Shown: positions 1 through 8,914 of the stretch, one piece after another
Numbering within the stretch: position 1 is the first letter of the stretch
Layout: each line of letters starts with the position of its first letter
Assembly (NCBI GenBank): GCA_963575745.1
Contig: CAUYUJ010004980.1
Location: 224,229-288,228, forward strand
Source of the DNA: Prorocentrum cordatum
Taxonomy: Eukaryota; Sar; Dinophyceae; Prorocentrales; Prorocentraceae
Length of the DNA stretch: 64,000 nucleotides
Direction of reading: 5' to 3'
Notes under the pieces: generated by a model
What the model was told of the DNA's origin: nothing
Databases searched by the model: none
What the model saw: only the letters and a program-made list of their open reading frames with translations
Program-made: the position numbers and the translations under genes

Positions 1-69
<69 letters not shown>

Positions 70-82
70 TCATCAACAACGC
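1..82. repeat. (CAA)n microsatellite, cut by window edge
   Basis: Almost pure CAA/ACA trinucleotides run from the first base and decay into mixed sequence after about position 80. The true left end lies outside the window. Confidence 0.95.
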
Positions 83-507
83 AACAGGCAGAACCCTCAC
101 CACGGATCCCCATTTCAGCCACGCACCCAGAGAAAATGAATGACCGTTCGGCCCCCTCACTCTGACGGTAGGGGGGAAGTCCATCCTCGATAGGGGTGCG
201 TCCAAATAGCCCCCTGGGGGCGTATCCCAGGGTTCCCCTCCGTTCCTGAGCGGTTTCACTTTTCGTCGGAAAGCCGGGGGTTGGGGGAAGAAGATCGCCT
301 GTGAGAGGACGCCCCTGACATCCCCTCGGCGTGGGGAAATCACAGCAGAGGGTTTCCGACAACTTTCGGCCCCCAGGGGCCCTCGCCGGACCCGGGAGCG
401 TCAAAGAACGACTCGGGGTGAAAAGCCTGTGCTGGGGAAAACACGACGGAGGATGTCTGGGGAGGAGGGCGAGGACGAGGACGAGGGCGGCGATCGTTCG
501 ACAAATC
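83..507. other. Gene-poor flank with one family B copy
   Basis: No exon is recognised. Positions about 365-445 hold a copy of family B, recognisable by a CCCCCAGGGGCCCTCGCCGG core followed by GTCAAAGAACGACTCGG. It is in plus orientation; other copies are listed at 51,200-51,385. The rest is unassigned, G+C rich sequence downstream of the minus-strand gene that ends at 508. Confidence 0.5.
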
Positions 508-1279
508 CTAAGGCCGAGAGGAACCAGAAACCAGGACGGCGACGGCGACCGCGGCGGCGAGGACAAAGGGGCGGCGGAGGAGGAGGAGCACTCTGCACAC
601 GCTCTCGGGCACGGCGGCGAGGCGGGGGGTCCAGGGACACACAAACAAATAGGCACAAAGCACAGGATCCCCCATATCTTCGTCCGTAGTTTCTGAAGAG
701 TCGTCTCCCCCTCCGCTTCCTATCTTCTCGCATAATTTCCAGGGAATCGACGATTGCTTGTGTGTCTGTGATTTTTCCACCCTCAGAGCAGAGGGCGATC
801 TGTCGCAGCGCCGCTCCGCCGAGCCGCCCACGGCGAGCGCAGCAGAGCTGCGCCGAGGAGGGCACCCCGCACACCCACCCGCAACGGCACGCGCACCAGG
901 CAGCGGCGGCCGCAGGCCGCTGCCCAGCCCCGCCCGCTCCTCGCTGCGCAGGGCTTTGAGCAGGGACCGACCGTCCCGGCACTCCTGTAGGCCAACCAGG
1001 ACATGTTCTCAGAACCCAGAGATGTGCCAATAACAAAGACAATGTTCTTAGAACAGAAGCCCGATGCGAAAAAAACAAGACAGCCCCAGGCAGCAATGTT
1101 CTAACAAGAACAAGTCGTAGAAACCACCAAAAGTTCTTAAAACATTGCTTGGTGGGCCTGCAGGCACGCCAAGACGCTTCGCCACTGCCTGAGGGCTGGG
1201 GCCCGGCGGCGAGGCGAGGGCGGCCGGCGAGAGATCTGCGAGGCTCGAGGTTCGAGGCGTTCGGGCGCGTCCGCCGGTT
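508..1279 (-). CDS. Unknown protein, last three exons (partial)
   Basis: Three exons can be chained on the minus strand, all joined in phase 0. Exon 1 (about 1279-1158) ends RQWRSVLACLQ. Exon 2 (984-781, 68 codons) begins ECRDGRSLLKALRSEERAG after a CCTACAG acceptor. Exon 3 (603-508) begins SVCRVLLLLRRPFVL, contains a hydrophobic alanine/valine stretch that could be a membrane segment, and ends in TAG. The first intron (1157-985) starts with GC and ends CTACAG; the second (780-604) starts GTGGAAAA. Both introns are repeat-family elements (families S and A). The upstream start of exon 1 is uncertain because family B sequence lies just above it. The protein family is not recognised. Moderate confidence, because G+C-rich DNA gives open frames easily; the joined frames and the element-exact introns are the main support. 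Confidence 0.5.
604..780 (-). mobile_element. Intron-forming repeat, family A copy 1
   Basis: On the minus strand this 177-bp intron starts GTGGAAAAATCACAGACAC and ends close to GTGTCCCTGGACCCC then CCCGAG. Copies 2 and 3 lie at 2191-2355 and 2972-3137 in the same orientation. The two ends are imperfect inverted repeats of each other around ACAGACACAAG. The copy fills the space between two phase-0 exons. Confidence 0.6.
985..1157 (-). mobile_element. Introner with terminal inverted repeats, family S
   Basis: A 173-bp intron starts GCCCACCAAGCAATGTTTTA (GC donor) and ends GTTGGCCTACAG. The reverse complement of the end reads GGCCAACCAGGACATGTTCT and matches the start at most positions, so the intron is bounded by imperfect inverted repeats of about 25 bp. 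ATGTTCTTAGAAC-like motifs recur inside. It lies exactly between two exons of the 508-1279 gene. Confidence 0.6.
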
Positions 1280-1359
1280 CTCCGCGGCTTCCCCGCCCCC
1301 CGCAGACCTCCGAGGACACGACGCTCTCCGTCCAGCGGCTTGGCCTCGAGTTCGGCCCC

Positions 1360-1430
1360 TGGGGCCCGCGTGGCGTGCCCGGGGACCATCCAAAACGGAT
1401 CGGGGACAGAAAGCACCCCCGGGGAAGGGG
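1360..1430 (-). mobile_element. Family B fragment
   Basis: On the minus strand it reads GATCCGTTTTGGATGGTCCC then GGGCCCCAGGGGCCGA, the core shared by family B copies. It probably forms the end of the intron above the 1279-1158 exon. Confidence 0.45.
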
Positions 1431-1436
1431 CTGGGA

Positions 1437-1520
1437 CCAGGAGGCGGAGGAGGAGGAGGAGAAGGAGGAGGAGGAGGAGGCGGAGGAGGAGGCGGAGGAG
1501 GAGGAGGAGAAGGAGGAGGA
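1437..1520. repeat. (GGA)n microsatellite
   Basis: GGA/GGC trinucleotides with a few AAG interruptions. It sits between family B and a family J cop­y at about 1540-1640. Confidence 0.85.
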
Positions 1521-1539
1521 CCTCTGGGGCCGCGGATGG

Positions 1540-1640
1540 AAGAAACCATCGGAGTCGGCATGCGTTCCAGCAGCTGCCCGGATCGTCCCCGCACGGCCGC
1601 CAGAGGCCAGGGAGGCCTCGCCCCTGGCGCTCCGGGCCGG
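1540..1640. mobile_element. Family J copy
   Basis: The segment CGTTCCAGCAGCTGCCCGGA then TCGTCCCCGCACGGCCGCC matches family J copies at 4525-4690, 5190-5330, 32,235-32,350 and 35,690-35,800. Its neighbours up to 1880 include a short (CCA)n run and no exon I can support. Confidence 0.4.
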
Positions 1641-1881
1641 CCGCGGCAGGCGGGGAGGCGCCGCGCGACCAGGGCGGCTGCCGAGTAGCCGTCGGCAGGC
1701 GGCGAGACGAAGACTGCCGAGGAGTTCGTGCCTCCGAGGGACGCAGGGGAAGTGTGATGGGCCGATTTTCCACCACCACCACCACCACCACAATAGGTAG
1801 GACGGGGGAGAAGGGAGGAAGCTCTTTCTTCACGGCAAATCCTCGAATGATGTATGCTTGATGTGACCCACTACATTCCTG

Positions 1882-3184
1882 TCAGACAGCCAGGGCGGTA
1901 CGAATCTCCTGCAAGAACGCATCGGCTCCCAGGGATGCAGAGGGAGCGGGGGCGCAGGTGTGAGGAGAAGAAGAAGAGGAGGAAGAAGAAGAAGAAACAG
2001 CATGGCGCGGACGTCCTGGATCAGCGGTCGGCGCCAGGGGCGGCGCCCAGGGGCGTCGCCAGGTGGGCGGGGACACAGCTGCGATCCGAGAGCTCCGCGC
2101 GGAGCTCCGAAAGTGTATGTTTGCGTGTGCAGCCTTATTCCTCGAACACCAGGGAAGCCGAGGAGCGGGGGCGCAGGTGCGATCCCTTCCTGAAGGGGCC
2201 CAGGGGCACACACACAAATAGACACTAATCCCAGGACTCCACTACATGCTCCGTAGTTTCTGGATTGTTGTCTTCCCCTCCATTTCCCACTTTTCTCCGG
2301 ATATTCCTGGAAATCGACGATTCTATGTGTCTGCGTGCGTTCTTCCCCTCCTGACTCCCTCCTTCCTACATCCCCCTCCCTTCTCCCTCCGCCTCGTCCG
2401 CCTTCTCTGCCCCTCCTCACCCTCTGTGGCTTTCCCCTCCAGACGACGACGACTTCGACGAAGACGACGAGGCCGACAGCCGGGACAGGCAATGACGAGC
2501 GACAAAGGCGAAGACGACGGCGACGAACGGGCGACGACGAAGGCGGCAAGGCAAAGACGACCACGTACGACGACGAAAGACGTCGACGAAGACGACGGCA
2601 AAGACCGACTACTCATTGCTTTCATGGCTGATGTTCATACCATTATTAGTGTTAGTGCTGTTATCACTCGTAGTATGAGTATTGTTATTGCTATTCAACA
2701 ACAACACACGTTTCCCCCCGACGGGGGCGCTGTGCACCCTCAGGGCACTGCACCTAGAGCGGATCGGAAAAGATGGAAGGGGGGATAGAGACGACTCGTT
2801 CAAGGTCTGGGGGGACGAAAAGTTTACTGGCACTGCTGTTCCCCAGACTTCTCCCAGGACGCCTTCTGACCAAGAGTTCGGGGCGAGTCCAGCCGTGGCG
2901 ACGAGGGAAGGGCATCCATGCCTCTCCGCCCCACGGCCCGTTCCAGTCCCCCCTCCACCACGAGCACCGAACTTATGAAGGGGCCCTGGAACACACAAAT
3001 GAATAGACACAAATCCCAGGATTCCCCACATTTTTAATATTTTCTGGGTTTTCGTCTTCCCCCCACTTCCCGAATTTTCCTAGATTTCCTTGCGATCGAC
3101 GATTACTTGTGTCTGTGTTTTCCCCTCCTGAACTCACCTCCGCACGCGACCCGACCCCCCACGCCCCGCGAAGGACAGCCCACC
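1882..3184 (-). CDS. Candidate multi-exon gene, unknown product
   Basis: Small minus-strand segments look like exons between repeat elements. The first, 3184-3138, ends at a GTGAGT donor. The second begins at 2971 after family A copy 3 and probably ends at a GC donor near 2923. The third begins at 2189 after a CCCCTTCAG acceptor and reads EGIAPAPPLLGFP. The last, at about 1933-1882, reads LGADAFLQEIRTALAV and ends in TGA. The intron between the last two is family H (1963-2149). Frames between all pairs could not be reconciled, so the exon borders are provisional. No family is recognised. An alternative is that only the terminal piece is coding. Confidence 0.3.
1963..2149. mobile_element. Family H element bracketed by long direct repeats
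   Basis: The core GGCGCCAGGGGCGGCGCCCA and the arm CTCCGCGCGGAGCTCC are shared with other family H copies. On the plus strand, AGGGATGC-AGAGGGAGCGG then GGGCGCAGGTG (about 1931-1961) precedes it. A near copy, AGGGAAGCCGAGGAGCGG then GGGCGCAGGTG (about 2151-2179), follows it. Confidence 0.55.
2191..2355 (-). mobile_element. Family A copy 2 (probable intron)
   Basis: On the minus strand it starts GTCAGGAGGGGAAGAACGC, includes ATCGTCGATTTCCAGGAA, and ends GTGCCCCTGGGCCCCTTCAG. The start and end fit splice borders. Confidence 0.6.
2855..2935. mobile_element. Family V copy 1
   Basis: The segment GGACGCCTTCTGACCAAGAG then GTCCAGCCGTGGCGACGAGG recurs at 3235-3325, 24,478-24,560, 33,240-33,305 (opposite strand), 48,650-48,750 and 60,470-60,560. 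Confidence 0.5.
2972..3137 (-). mobile_element. Family A copy 3 (probable intron)
   Basis: On the minus strand it starts GTGAGTTCAGGAGGGGAAAA and ends CCAGGGCCCCTTCATAAG. The start is a consensus donor. The middle carries ATCGTCGATCGCAAGGAAAT as in the other two copies. Confidence 0.6.
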
Positions 3185-3234
3185 CTACTGGGGCCTCCAA
3201 AAAATACCAACACCGCTGCTCCCCAGAACCTCTC

Positions 3235-3325
3235 CTGGGGTACGTTCTGACCGGGATTTCGCGGCGAATCCAGCGGTGGCGACGAGGCCCTCCCAGGAGG
3301 CCCCAAAAAAGGAAAAACGAGGGAA
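3235..3325. mobile_element. Family V copy 2
   Basis: GTACGTTCTGACCGGGATTT followed by GAATCCAGCGGTGGCGACGA and a CTCCCAGGAGGCCCC palindrome matches family V. Confidence 0.5.
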
Positions 3326-3469
3326 GGGTAGAGGTATGGGTATCTTTTCCTCCTCCGACCTACCCCCCCTCAACGCGATCCACCCCCTCACGCTCACTGA
3401 ACGGCTCGGAGCAGCGGCATCGGTATCTCCTCCTCCCAAGATGGCCGACGAGCGACGAACGACGACGAA

Positions 3470-3800
3470 CGACAGACGGAGGCCGACGACGAAAACGACG
3501 AGCGACCGCGGCATCTCTTCCTCCTCTGATCCCAGACATCCTCCGTCCGCCGCGATTTCTCCGCGCCTCCAGAGTCGGCTTTTCATCCCGAGCCGTTGTT
3601 TGACGGTCACGGGGCCCGGCGAGGGCCCCCGGAGGTCGAAAATGGCCAAAAACCGCACGACGCGATTTCAATACCAAAAAAAAAAAGCCGTTCCCGACGA
3701 GAGGAAGTCAGCGTACTGTGACGGCCGACGACCGACGAACGACGACGAGCGGCGAACCTGACGGCCGACGGGCGACGAACGACGACGAGCGACGAACGGA
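3470..3800. repeat. GACGACGAAC-rich degenerate tract with family B copy
   Basis: Irregular copies of ACGACGAACGACGACGAGCG lie at about 3445-3515 and 3720-3805. Between them, 3560-3660 is a family B copy on the minus strand (TTTGACGGTCACGGGGCCCG core). No exon is supported. Confidence 0.5.
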
Positions 3801-3849
3801 GGCCGATGCCGAACAGAAACGATGACATAACAAAAAAACATCGTACAAA

Positions 3850-3960
3850 AAACTCAACTGGAACTGGATCCGTTCTTTCTGCGGCACTTTTCGAGCGATC
3901 CGTGAGGGCCCCAGAGCCCGAGACACGACAATACTGCCCGTCGCAGCAAAACAACAACAA
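3850..3960. mobile_element. Family C fragment
   Basis: TTCTGCGGCACTTTTCGAGC, GATCCGTGAGGGCCCCAGAG and CGTCGCAGCAAAAC match the middle and right part of family C. Other copies lie at 11,790, 22,190, 43,715, 62,620 and 63,600, and in reverse at 59,302 and 59,732. It runs into a short CAA tract. Confidence 0.5.
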
Positions 3961-4154
3961 CAAAAAAATGATCTCAAGGAACGATGCACGGCGACGAACA
4001 ACGAGCAGAAGCCGATGGCGGACAACTGAAGAAAATAGCGAGCAAAACAACGAGGCCGACGGCCCTCTCCCCAACGCAAATGTTTCCTCCCGCTTCCCTG
4101 GAGGCCGACAACGGCCCAAACCTTCCCGCCGGGACTTTTTCTCATGACGCGAGC

Positions 4155-4283
4155 ACCTGCCATCGCTCGGACGTCCATTTCCCGTGCACTTTTTCGGTTG
4201 CGTGCGTGTTTGTTTTGCTCGATGGTCCAGGATGGTCCTGGATGGCCCTCGCCGAGGAAAAAATGCACACGTCCGAGCGATGC
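4155..4283. mobile_element. Family G element, copy 1
   Basis: The ends GCCATCGCTCGGACGTCC and CGTCCGAGCGATGCC are inverted repeats. The second copy is at 15,656-15,775. On the minus strand the element starts with the intron-like GCATCGCTCGGACG directly after an exon. Confidence 0.6.
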
Positions 4284-4392
4284 CAAGGCCACGAGCGGAG
4301 GCCAGCGCCGAGCGATGTGCCGACGGAGCGGACGCAGGGCGGCCGCCTGTCCAGGCGCTCCCGCTCCTCGGGCGGCGCGAGGCGGACCGCGC
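4284..4392 (-). CDS. Probable exon, unknown protein (partial)
   Basis: The minus strand reads RLAPPEERERLDRRPPCV then RSVGTSLGAGLRSWP. Nearly every third codon position is G or C in this frame and not in the other two. It ends CCTTG directly before a family G element starting GCATCGCTCGG, which implies a GC donor. Above it lies a (CGG)n/(CGA)n tract that hides the acceptor. No family is recognised. Upstream and downstream exons were not found. Confidence 0.45.
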
Positions 4393-4438
4393 GGCGGCGG
4401 CAGCGGCGGCAGCGGCGGCGGCACCGGCACCGGCGGCA

Positions 4439-4474
<36 letters not shown>

Positions 4475-4515
4475 ACGACGACCACCACCACCGCCACCAC
4501 CACGACGACCACCAC
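4380..4515. repeat. Mixed (CGG)n, (CGA)n, (CCA)n tract
   Basis: Successive blocks of GGCGGCAGC, GGCGGCGGCG, GACGACGACG and CCACCACCACC. Confidence 0.85.
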
Positions 4516-4524
4516 GACGGTCGT

Positions 4525-4690
4525 TTCCCGCGGCCCGCGGGAGTTTGCGGACGTGTTCGTCCGTTCTGGGAGGCTCTCTCGCCCCGGGACGCTTTCCGGC
4601 AGCTGCGCCTCGTCGAGAGCGTTCCGGGGGTGCCCCGATGCTCCTCCCGATCCTCATCCCGATCCTCCTCCCGGCGGCGACGCCGTAGGC
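4525..4690 (-). mobile_element. Family J copy (reverse)
   Basis: GTTTGCGGACGTGTTCGTCC, TTTCCGGCAGCTGCGCCTCG and AGCGTTCCGGGGGTGCC are the reverse complement of the copy at 5190-5330. Confidence 0.5.
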
Positions 4691-4754
4691 GGCGACAAGC
4701 GGGGGCCCCTGACATCCGCTCAAAGCAATGAAAAAAACTGCAGCAGAGGGCTGT

Positions 4755-4870
4755 TGTCCATTCTCGGCCGCAGGGGGCCCTCGCTGGGCCCTAGCGCCGT
4801 CAAAAACCGACTCGGGATGCGGACAGAAATGGTCCAGACCTCTGGGGAGCCACGTTGCGAAAAAATCACG
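4755..4870 (+). mobile_element. Family B copy
   Basis: GGCCGCAGGGGGCCCTCGCT, GCCGTCAAAAACCGACTCGG and GTTGCGAAAAAATCACGACC follow the family B order. A (CGACGG)n run of about 60 bp follows. Confidence 0.55.
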
Positions 4871-4880
4871 ACCTCGACGG

Positions 4881-4918
<38 letters not shown>

Positions 4919-4929
4919 GCGGCGGCGAC

Positions 4930-5012
4930 GACGACGAAGGCTTACAAAACTTCTCAGAAGGCCGGGGGACTTCCCAGCCTTCTGAGAAGGCACGCCCCTT
5001 CTCACTCCCCCC
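4930..5012. mobile_element. Family D foldback fragment
   Basis: It contains CTTCTCAGAAGG and CCTTCTGAGAAGG, the palindromic word repeated through family D. Fuller copies lie at 20,262-20,475 and 53,400-53,590. It ends CTGGGCTCGCCGCC. Confidence 0.55.
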
Positions 5013-5029
5013 TGGGCTCGCCGCCGAAA

Positions 5030-5330
5030 ATTGACCTGAAATCGGTGATGCACCGCCGATAGATCGGCGAAAGGCCCCTGGATAGCGAAACCGCAGGCTC
5101 CTGGGCGGTGTTTGCTATCCGGCCCTCGTCGGCGATGAACGAGCGACTGGGGGTCGATGCACCCCCCCCTGAGCCCATCGCCCCCTCCAGCGGCCGTTCG
5201 AAACGACTCTGGCACCCCCCGGAGCGCTCTCGGCGAGGCTCAGCTGCCGGAAGGCATCCCGAGGCGAGGAAACCTCCAGGAACGGACGAACACGTCCAGA
5301 AACTTCCGCGGGCCGAAGGAAACGACTCTC
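5030..5330 (+). mobile_element. Families I and J side by side
   Basis: Positions 5030-5190 are family I (CACCGCCGATAGATCGGCGA, GGATAGCGAAACCGCAGGC, GGGGGTCGATGCACCCCCC). Positions 5190-5330 are family J (GGCCGTTCGAAACGACTCTG, GAACGGACGAACACGTCC). The same pair occurs at 32,235-32,564 and 35,500-35,800. Confidence 0.6.
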
Positions 5331-5559
5331 GTGGTGATCGTGGTCGTCGTCGTCGTGGTCATCGAAAACCTACGGCAACGTCCGACATCCTACGAAAACA
5401 TGCGAAAACCTTCGAATCTCGAGGCGGGCAAACGGTTTGAGTCCCGTAACGGCGCGATGCGATACGACATCGCAGGCGGGGTTGGTCTGTGGATCTGGCC
5501 GTGCGCTCTCAGGAGGAGCCTTTCTGTGCCGACGGTGCCCAGACCTCGGGAATCCAGAG

Positions 5560-5625
5560 GAGAAGGAAAAGCAGGAGGAGGAAAAGGCGGAGGAGGAGGA
5601 GGAGGAGGAGGAAGAGGAGGATGTT
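5560..5625. repeat. (GGA)n microsatellite
   Basis: AGGAGGAGGAGG with AAA and CGG interruptions. Confidence 0.8.
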
Positions 5626-5767
5626 GCACTCGACCACGCCAACCCACACCAACCCCAGGCCATCCTCTCTGCCGAGCAGCTTGCACTACGCGGGGAAGTG
5701 GCGAGAAAACGCCACCTGCCATTACGATGCTGCTAAGTAGGTCGAAGCAGGTCTGAAACGAAAAAGC

Positions 5768-6085
5768 TCACCGAATGTCCAGCCAGCTCCCCGCGTCGAG
5801 GGGTACGCCAGTCTTCGGGTGCTTACCAGCCAGAACTCGTGACCAGGCAATTCGCCTGCCATGGTCACGAGGTTCACCATCACGCGGCGGTGCAGGACAC
5901 CTCACTTTGAGGTTCCTAACCTTCCCTCCACTGGTGCAATAATTACACTGTAAACATACAAGGAGAATCCCCTCCCCCTCGTGACAGTCACAAACAATAG
6001 TGGCGTGCCCATTGGCCTTGAGTGACTCCCCTGTGAGATGTTTGACGGTGGGAGGGCCTGCCACAGAATCCAGAATCCAGGCCAC
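5768..6085 (-). CDS. Cys-rich domain fragment, possible retroelement or gene exon
   Basis: An open frame of about 105 codons on the minus strand reads KHLTGESLKANGHATIVC, then a CDCHEGEG / CLQCNYC cluster, then VRNLKVRCP and LAGKHPKTGVPLDAGSWLD. The spacing CxC...CxxC...C with a following GxHP motif looks like a small zinc-binding module. I connect it only tentatively with Cys-rich segments of dinoflagellate repeat-encoded proteins. The frame is closed by TAG just upstream (about 6091), so it is a fragment or an exon. No RT domain lies next to it. Function unknown. Confidence 0.35.
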   Translation of the reverse strand: MAWILDSVAGPPTVKHLTGESLKANGHATIVCDCHEGEGILLVCLQCNYCTSGGKVRNLKVRCPAPPRDGEPRDHGRRIAWSRVLAGKHPKTGVPLDAGSWLDIR

Positions 6086-6094
6086 ACCCTAACC

Positions 6095-6435
6095 GGCCAC
6101 ACCGCTTGCCCGACCTTGGTGCTGCGAGCTACGCCACACAGAGCCACACGCCGAAGCGCATTGGTGAGAATAGAAGAAAGATGGGACACCAAGGCACCAG
6201 GTAGCACATGCAAAGTATCTAGTGAATGCTACATAATGCTACAGCTGATCGCCTTCATCAACGTGGTTCGCAATGTGCTCCGCAGTCCTGATCGACATTC
6301 CAGGACCCCATGAGGCAGTTCACATGGACTCGGGGGGCCAAAGCATGTCCACGTCCACCACCTCCCCATGTCCAGGAAGATCGGTTCCCCAGGCGGTGCA
6401 CACGCGCAAATCCCAGCCTCGGATCAACTGACCGC
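6095..6435. other. No recognised feature
   Basis: Single-copy-looking sequence of moderate G+C. I see no exon with clear borders, no tandem repeat and no RNA gene. Confidence 0.4.
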
Positions 6436-6439
6436 CTGA

Positions 6440-6670
6440 CAGATCCTGTCCGGGAAATGCAAGACTCGAACGTGGGGGACTCGAACCTGCCTGGGAAGAG
6501 CGGTCAGACGAGTGGCGGGACCTGATCTGCAACTTGGCGAGCCATCCCGCTGCGGACATCCCACGAGAACTGGACGGTGAGAACGCATGCCTGGACCGCC
6601 AAGAGGCAGCGGCAGACCCGAGGTCCAGCAAACTCGAAGTTCCCCCGATCCTCGCTGGTTGAGCCCGGGC
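6440..6670 (+). mobile_element. Family O copy 1
   Basis: GCGGGACCTGATCTGCAACT, CACGAGAACTGGACGGTGAG, ACCGCCAAGAGGCAGCGGC and CCAGCAAACTCGAAGTTC follow the same order as 25,180-25,345. No exon border was found. Confidence 0.4.
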
Positions 6671-6784
6671 CCAGGGCCGGTGTCTGCTCCCGCCGGGCCG
6701 AGCCGAGAGGCGCATGCATCGATCACGGGCACGGGATGGGACAGGTGGTCAGACGACGCCGCCCGAAATCGGGGATCAAGGGTT

Positions 6785-6840
6785 GAGGGGCATCCCCCCC
6801 TATGCGCATCGCCCCCTACCGTTGCCCCTAAAGGTTCTTG
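6785..6840 (+). mobile_element. Family I end fragment
   Basis: CCCCCCTATGCGCATCGCCC then TACCGTTGCCCCTAAAGG matches the right end of family I. Confidence 0.4.
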
Positions 6841-6914
6841 TTTGTTTCTGGCACCTGCCTCGTGTAGCCCTCGAGAACAAGCCCCTGAGACCTCAAGGGG
6901 TCGATCACTGGAGA

Positions 6915-7270
6915 ACTCCGGAGACGGCGGCGGCGGCGGCGACGACGACGGCGGCGCGGGCCACGACAGCAACGGCGACGACGGCGACGACGACGACTAC
7001 GACGACGACGGCGACGGCAGCGAGGGCGACAGCGACGGCGGCGAAACGGCGACGGCGACGAAAACAATTGAGGACCGATTTCTGGCCGCTCTCAGTACTT
7101 CCTGCGGCGCGGCCTCCAGAGACCGACGACGACGGGCGGCGACGACGACGACGACGACGCTGCCAGCGGCGGCGGCAACGGCGGCAAAGAAGACGACCAC
7201 GTTGGCCTCGTTGGCGGCGGCGGCGCGGTGGTGACGACGGCAACGAGGATGGCAACGGGGAAACGGCGGC
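6915..7270. repeat. Interrupted (CGG)n/(CGA)n tract
   Basis: GGCGGCGGCG, GACGACGACG and AACGGCGACG blocks alternate, with one unique stretch at about 7065-7125. Confidence 0.8.
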
Positions 7271-7479
7271 GGCGAAACGGCGACGGCGACGACAGTGCCG
7301 CCGCTCCTCCAGCAAGAAGGTGGCCTTACGCCGGTGCTCCTCCAGCGTCTGGTCCTCGCGCACCGCCGCCGACGCCGCCGTTTCAGCGCTATTGCGCGCC
7401 GCCGCCGTCGAAAGCGCGGCCGCCGACCGACGTCGACGTCGTCGTCATGGTCGTGGGAGTCGTCGCCCTCGTCGGGGGA

Positions 7480-7790
7480 GGAGGGAGGGGAAGGGATGAA
7501 GAGGATAATGATGCAGAAGGGGAGGAGGAGGAGGAGGAGGAGGAGGAGGAGGAGGAGGAGGAGGAGGGCGACGAGGAGGTTGGAGGATGGAGGGACGAGG
7601 GAGGAGGAGCGTGGGAAGGAGGAGGACAGAAGAGGAGGGAGAGGTGGAGTAGGAACAGCAGCAGCAGGGGGATCAGGAGGCGGAAAGGGAGGGACGAAGA
7701 AGGAAGGAGGGAGGAGCGAGGGGAGGAGAAACCAGAGGAAGAGGGAAGAGGGAGGGAGGGAGGAGGAAGAAAGATCAGAAAAACTACAGA
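7480..7790. repeat. (GGA)n purine tract
   Basis: About 50 bp of near-pure GAG at 7520-7570, followed by 220 bp of degenerate GGA/AGG purine sequence. Confidence 0.85.
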
Positions 7791-7824
7791 AACGTAAAAG
7801 TTTGAAGGTCCGCCCGTTTCTTCT

Positions 7825-7935
7825 ACATCGGCGCCAGACCCCCCCCCCCCTGGCGCGGGGAGCGGTGCTGGAGGCGACGCCAGGGTCCAGCGCAGATCCC
7901 AGAAATCCACGCGGACCTTCGAGTGCTCACGGCAG
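7825..7935. mobile_element. Family H copy
   Basis: CGGCGCCAGACCCCC...GGCGACGCCAGGGTCC followed by GATCCCAGAAATCCACGCGG matches family H. Confidence 0.5.
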
Positions 7936-8209
7936 GTTCGTGTCGTGACGACCCAAGCGTTGGCTTGAGACACCGCGTGGATCATGCAGCCTTGAATCTT
8001 CCCGATCGCTAGATCGTTCCGTATCAACCGATTCTGGGCCACGGGTGACGTCCAACCTTGAACTGGACAAGCAAGACACGATTGGCTCAGGATACGCTAC
8101 AAGAATTTCAAAGTTTCTAGCGGCCCTCGTGTCTGGAGCCCGCGTCGAGCACTGGGGAACTACTGGAAATCCTGGGTGCCTTGGAAATCCTGGAGCGCAC
8201 CGTTATCAC

Positions 8210-8545
8210 ATGGCATCTTGCTCCTCTGACTGCACGCCCGCGGCGGGGGGCGCTGCCACGCCGACACGCCGCGCGAACCTGCCGCACGCTGCTGCAGCTG
8301 CTCTCGAAGTGAACAGCACAAGCAGAAACTGTGGGAGGCCCGTGCGGAGTTCTTGGGCACGTCAGGCTCGTTTCGTGCCGACTTCGGCGCTGGTTTCCGA
8401 CACCGTGGGGGTCGTTCAACCTTGAAGGATCGGCCGTTTCCGAAACAACCAAATCGCTCCACATCGAACGATTCTAGGTCGCCCGCGGCGTTCGAAGTTG
8501 AACGCCGCTGGCGGGGTCACCGCTGGTCGACACGACACGAATCTA
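8210..8545. mobile_element. Family Q, two copies
   Basis: About 8225-8315 (GACACGCCGCGCGAACCTGC) and 8470-8545 (a GGCGTTCGAAGTTGAACGCC palindrome, then GGTCGACACGACACGAA) match 51,590-51,690. 8045-8210 is unassigned. Confidence 0.45.
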
Positions 8546-8559
8546 CAGTATGCGCTGGG

Positions 8560-8700
8560 CCATCCTCGCCGGAGCGCGGAGCGCGCCAGGGGCAGCGCCA
8601 GAGGCGCCGCCAGGGGGTCCAGCGCAGAACCACAAAATAAGATACCAACGCGGAGCTCCGAACTGTGGTGCTCGTGCCGGTGCTTCTTCTTCCGAAAGTT
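8560..8700. mobile_element. Family H copy
   Basis: CGCCAGGGGCAGCGCCAGAG then GGCGCCGCCAGGGGGTCC and AACGCGGAGCTCCGAAC follow the family H order. Confidence 0.5.
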
Positions 8701-8886
8701 TTCTTTGTCGAGATGCAGGCCGCAACACTTTCAGACCGCGACGGCTGGTGCTCTCCGCGACGTGGTCCCAGAAGCCAGACGCGTGCCCGCGCCCTGACCG
8801 GCTGCGGTAGAGCACCGCACGCAGGAGAAGGGAAGCGGCTGCGAGGAGGGGGAGAGCCCACGTCGGCGACGCGCACGTGGAGCTAG
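8700..8886. other. Ambiguous coding segment
   Basis: Both strands are open: plus from an in-frame ATG reading MQAATLSDRDGWCSPRRG to TAG at 8886, minus reading MRVADVGSPPPRSRFPSP. It lies beside a family H copy, so it may be an exon, but the strand cannot be decided from composition. Confidence 0.25.
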
Positions 8887-8914
8887 GGCTCTTCCTCCTT
8901 CATCTCCATCCTCA

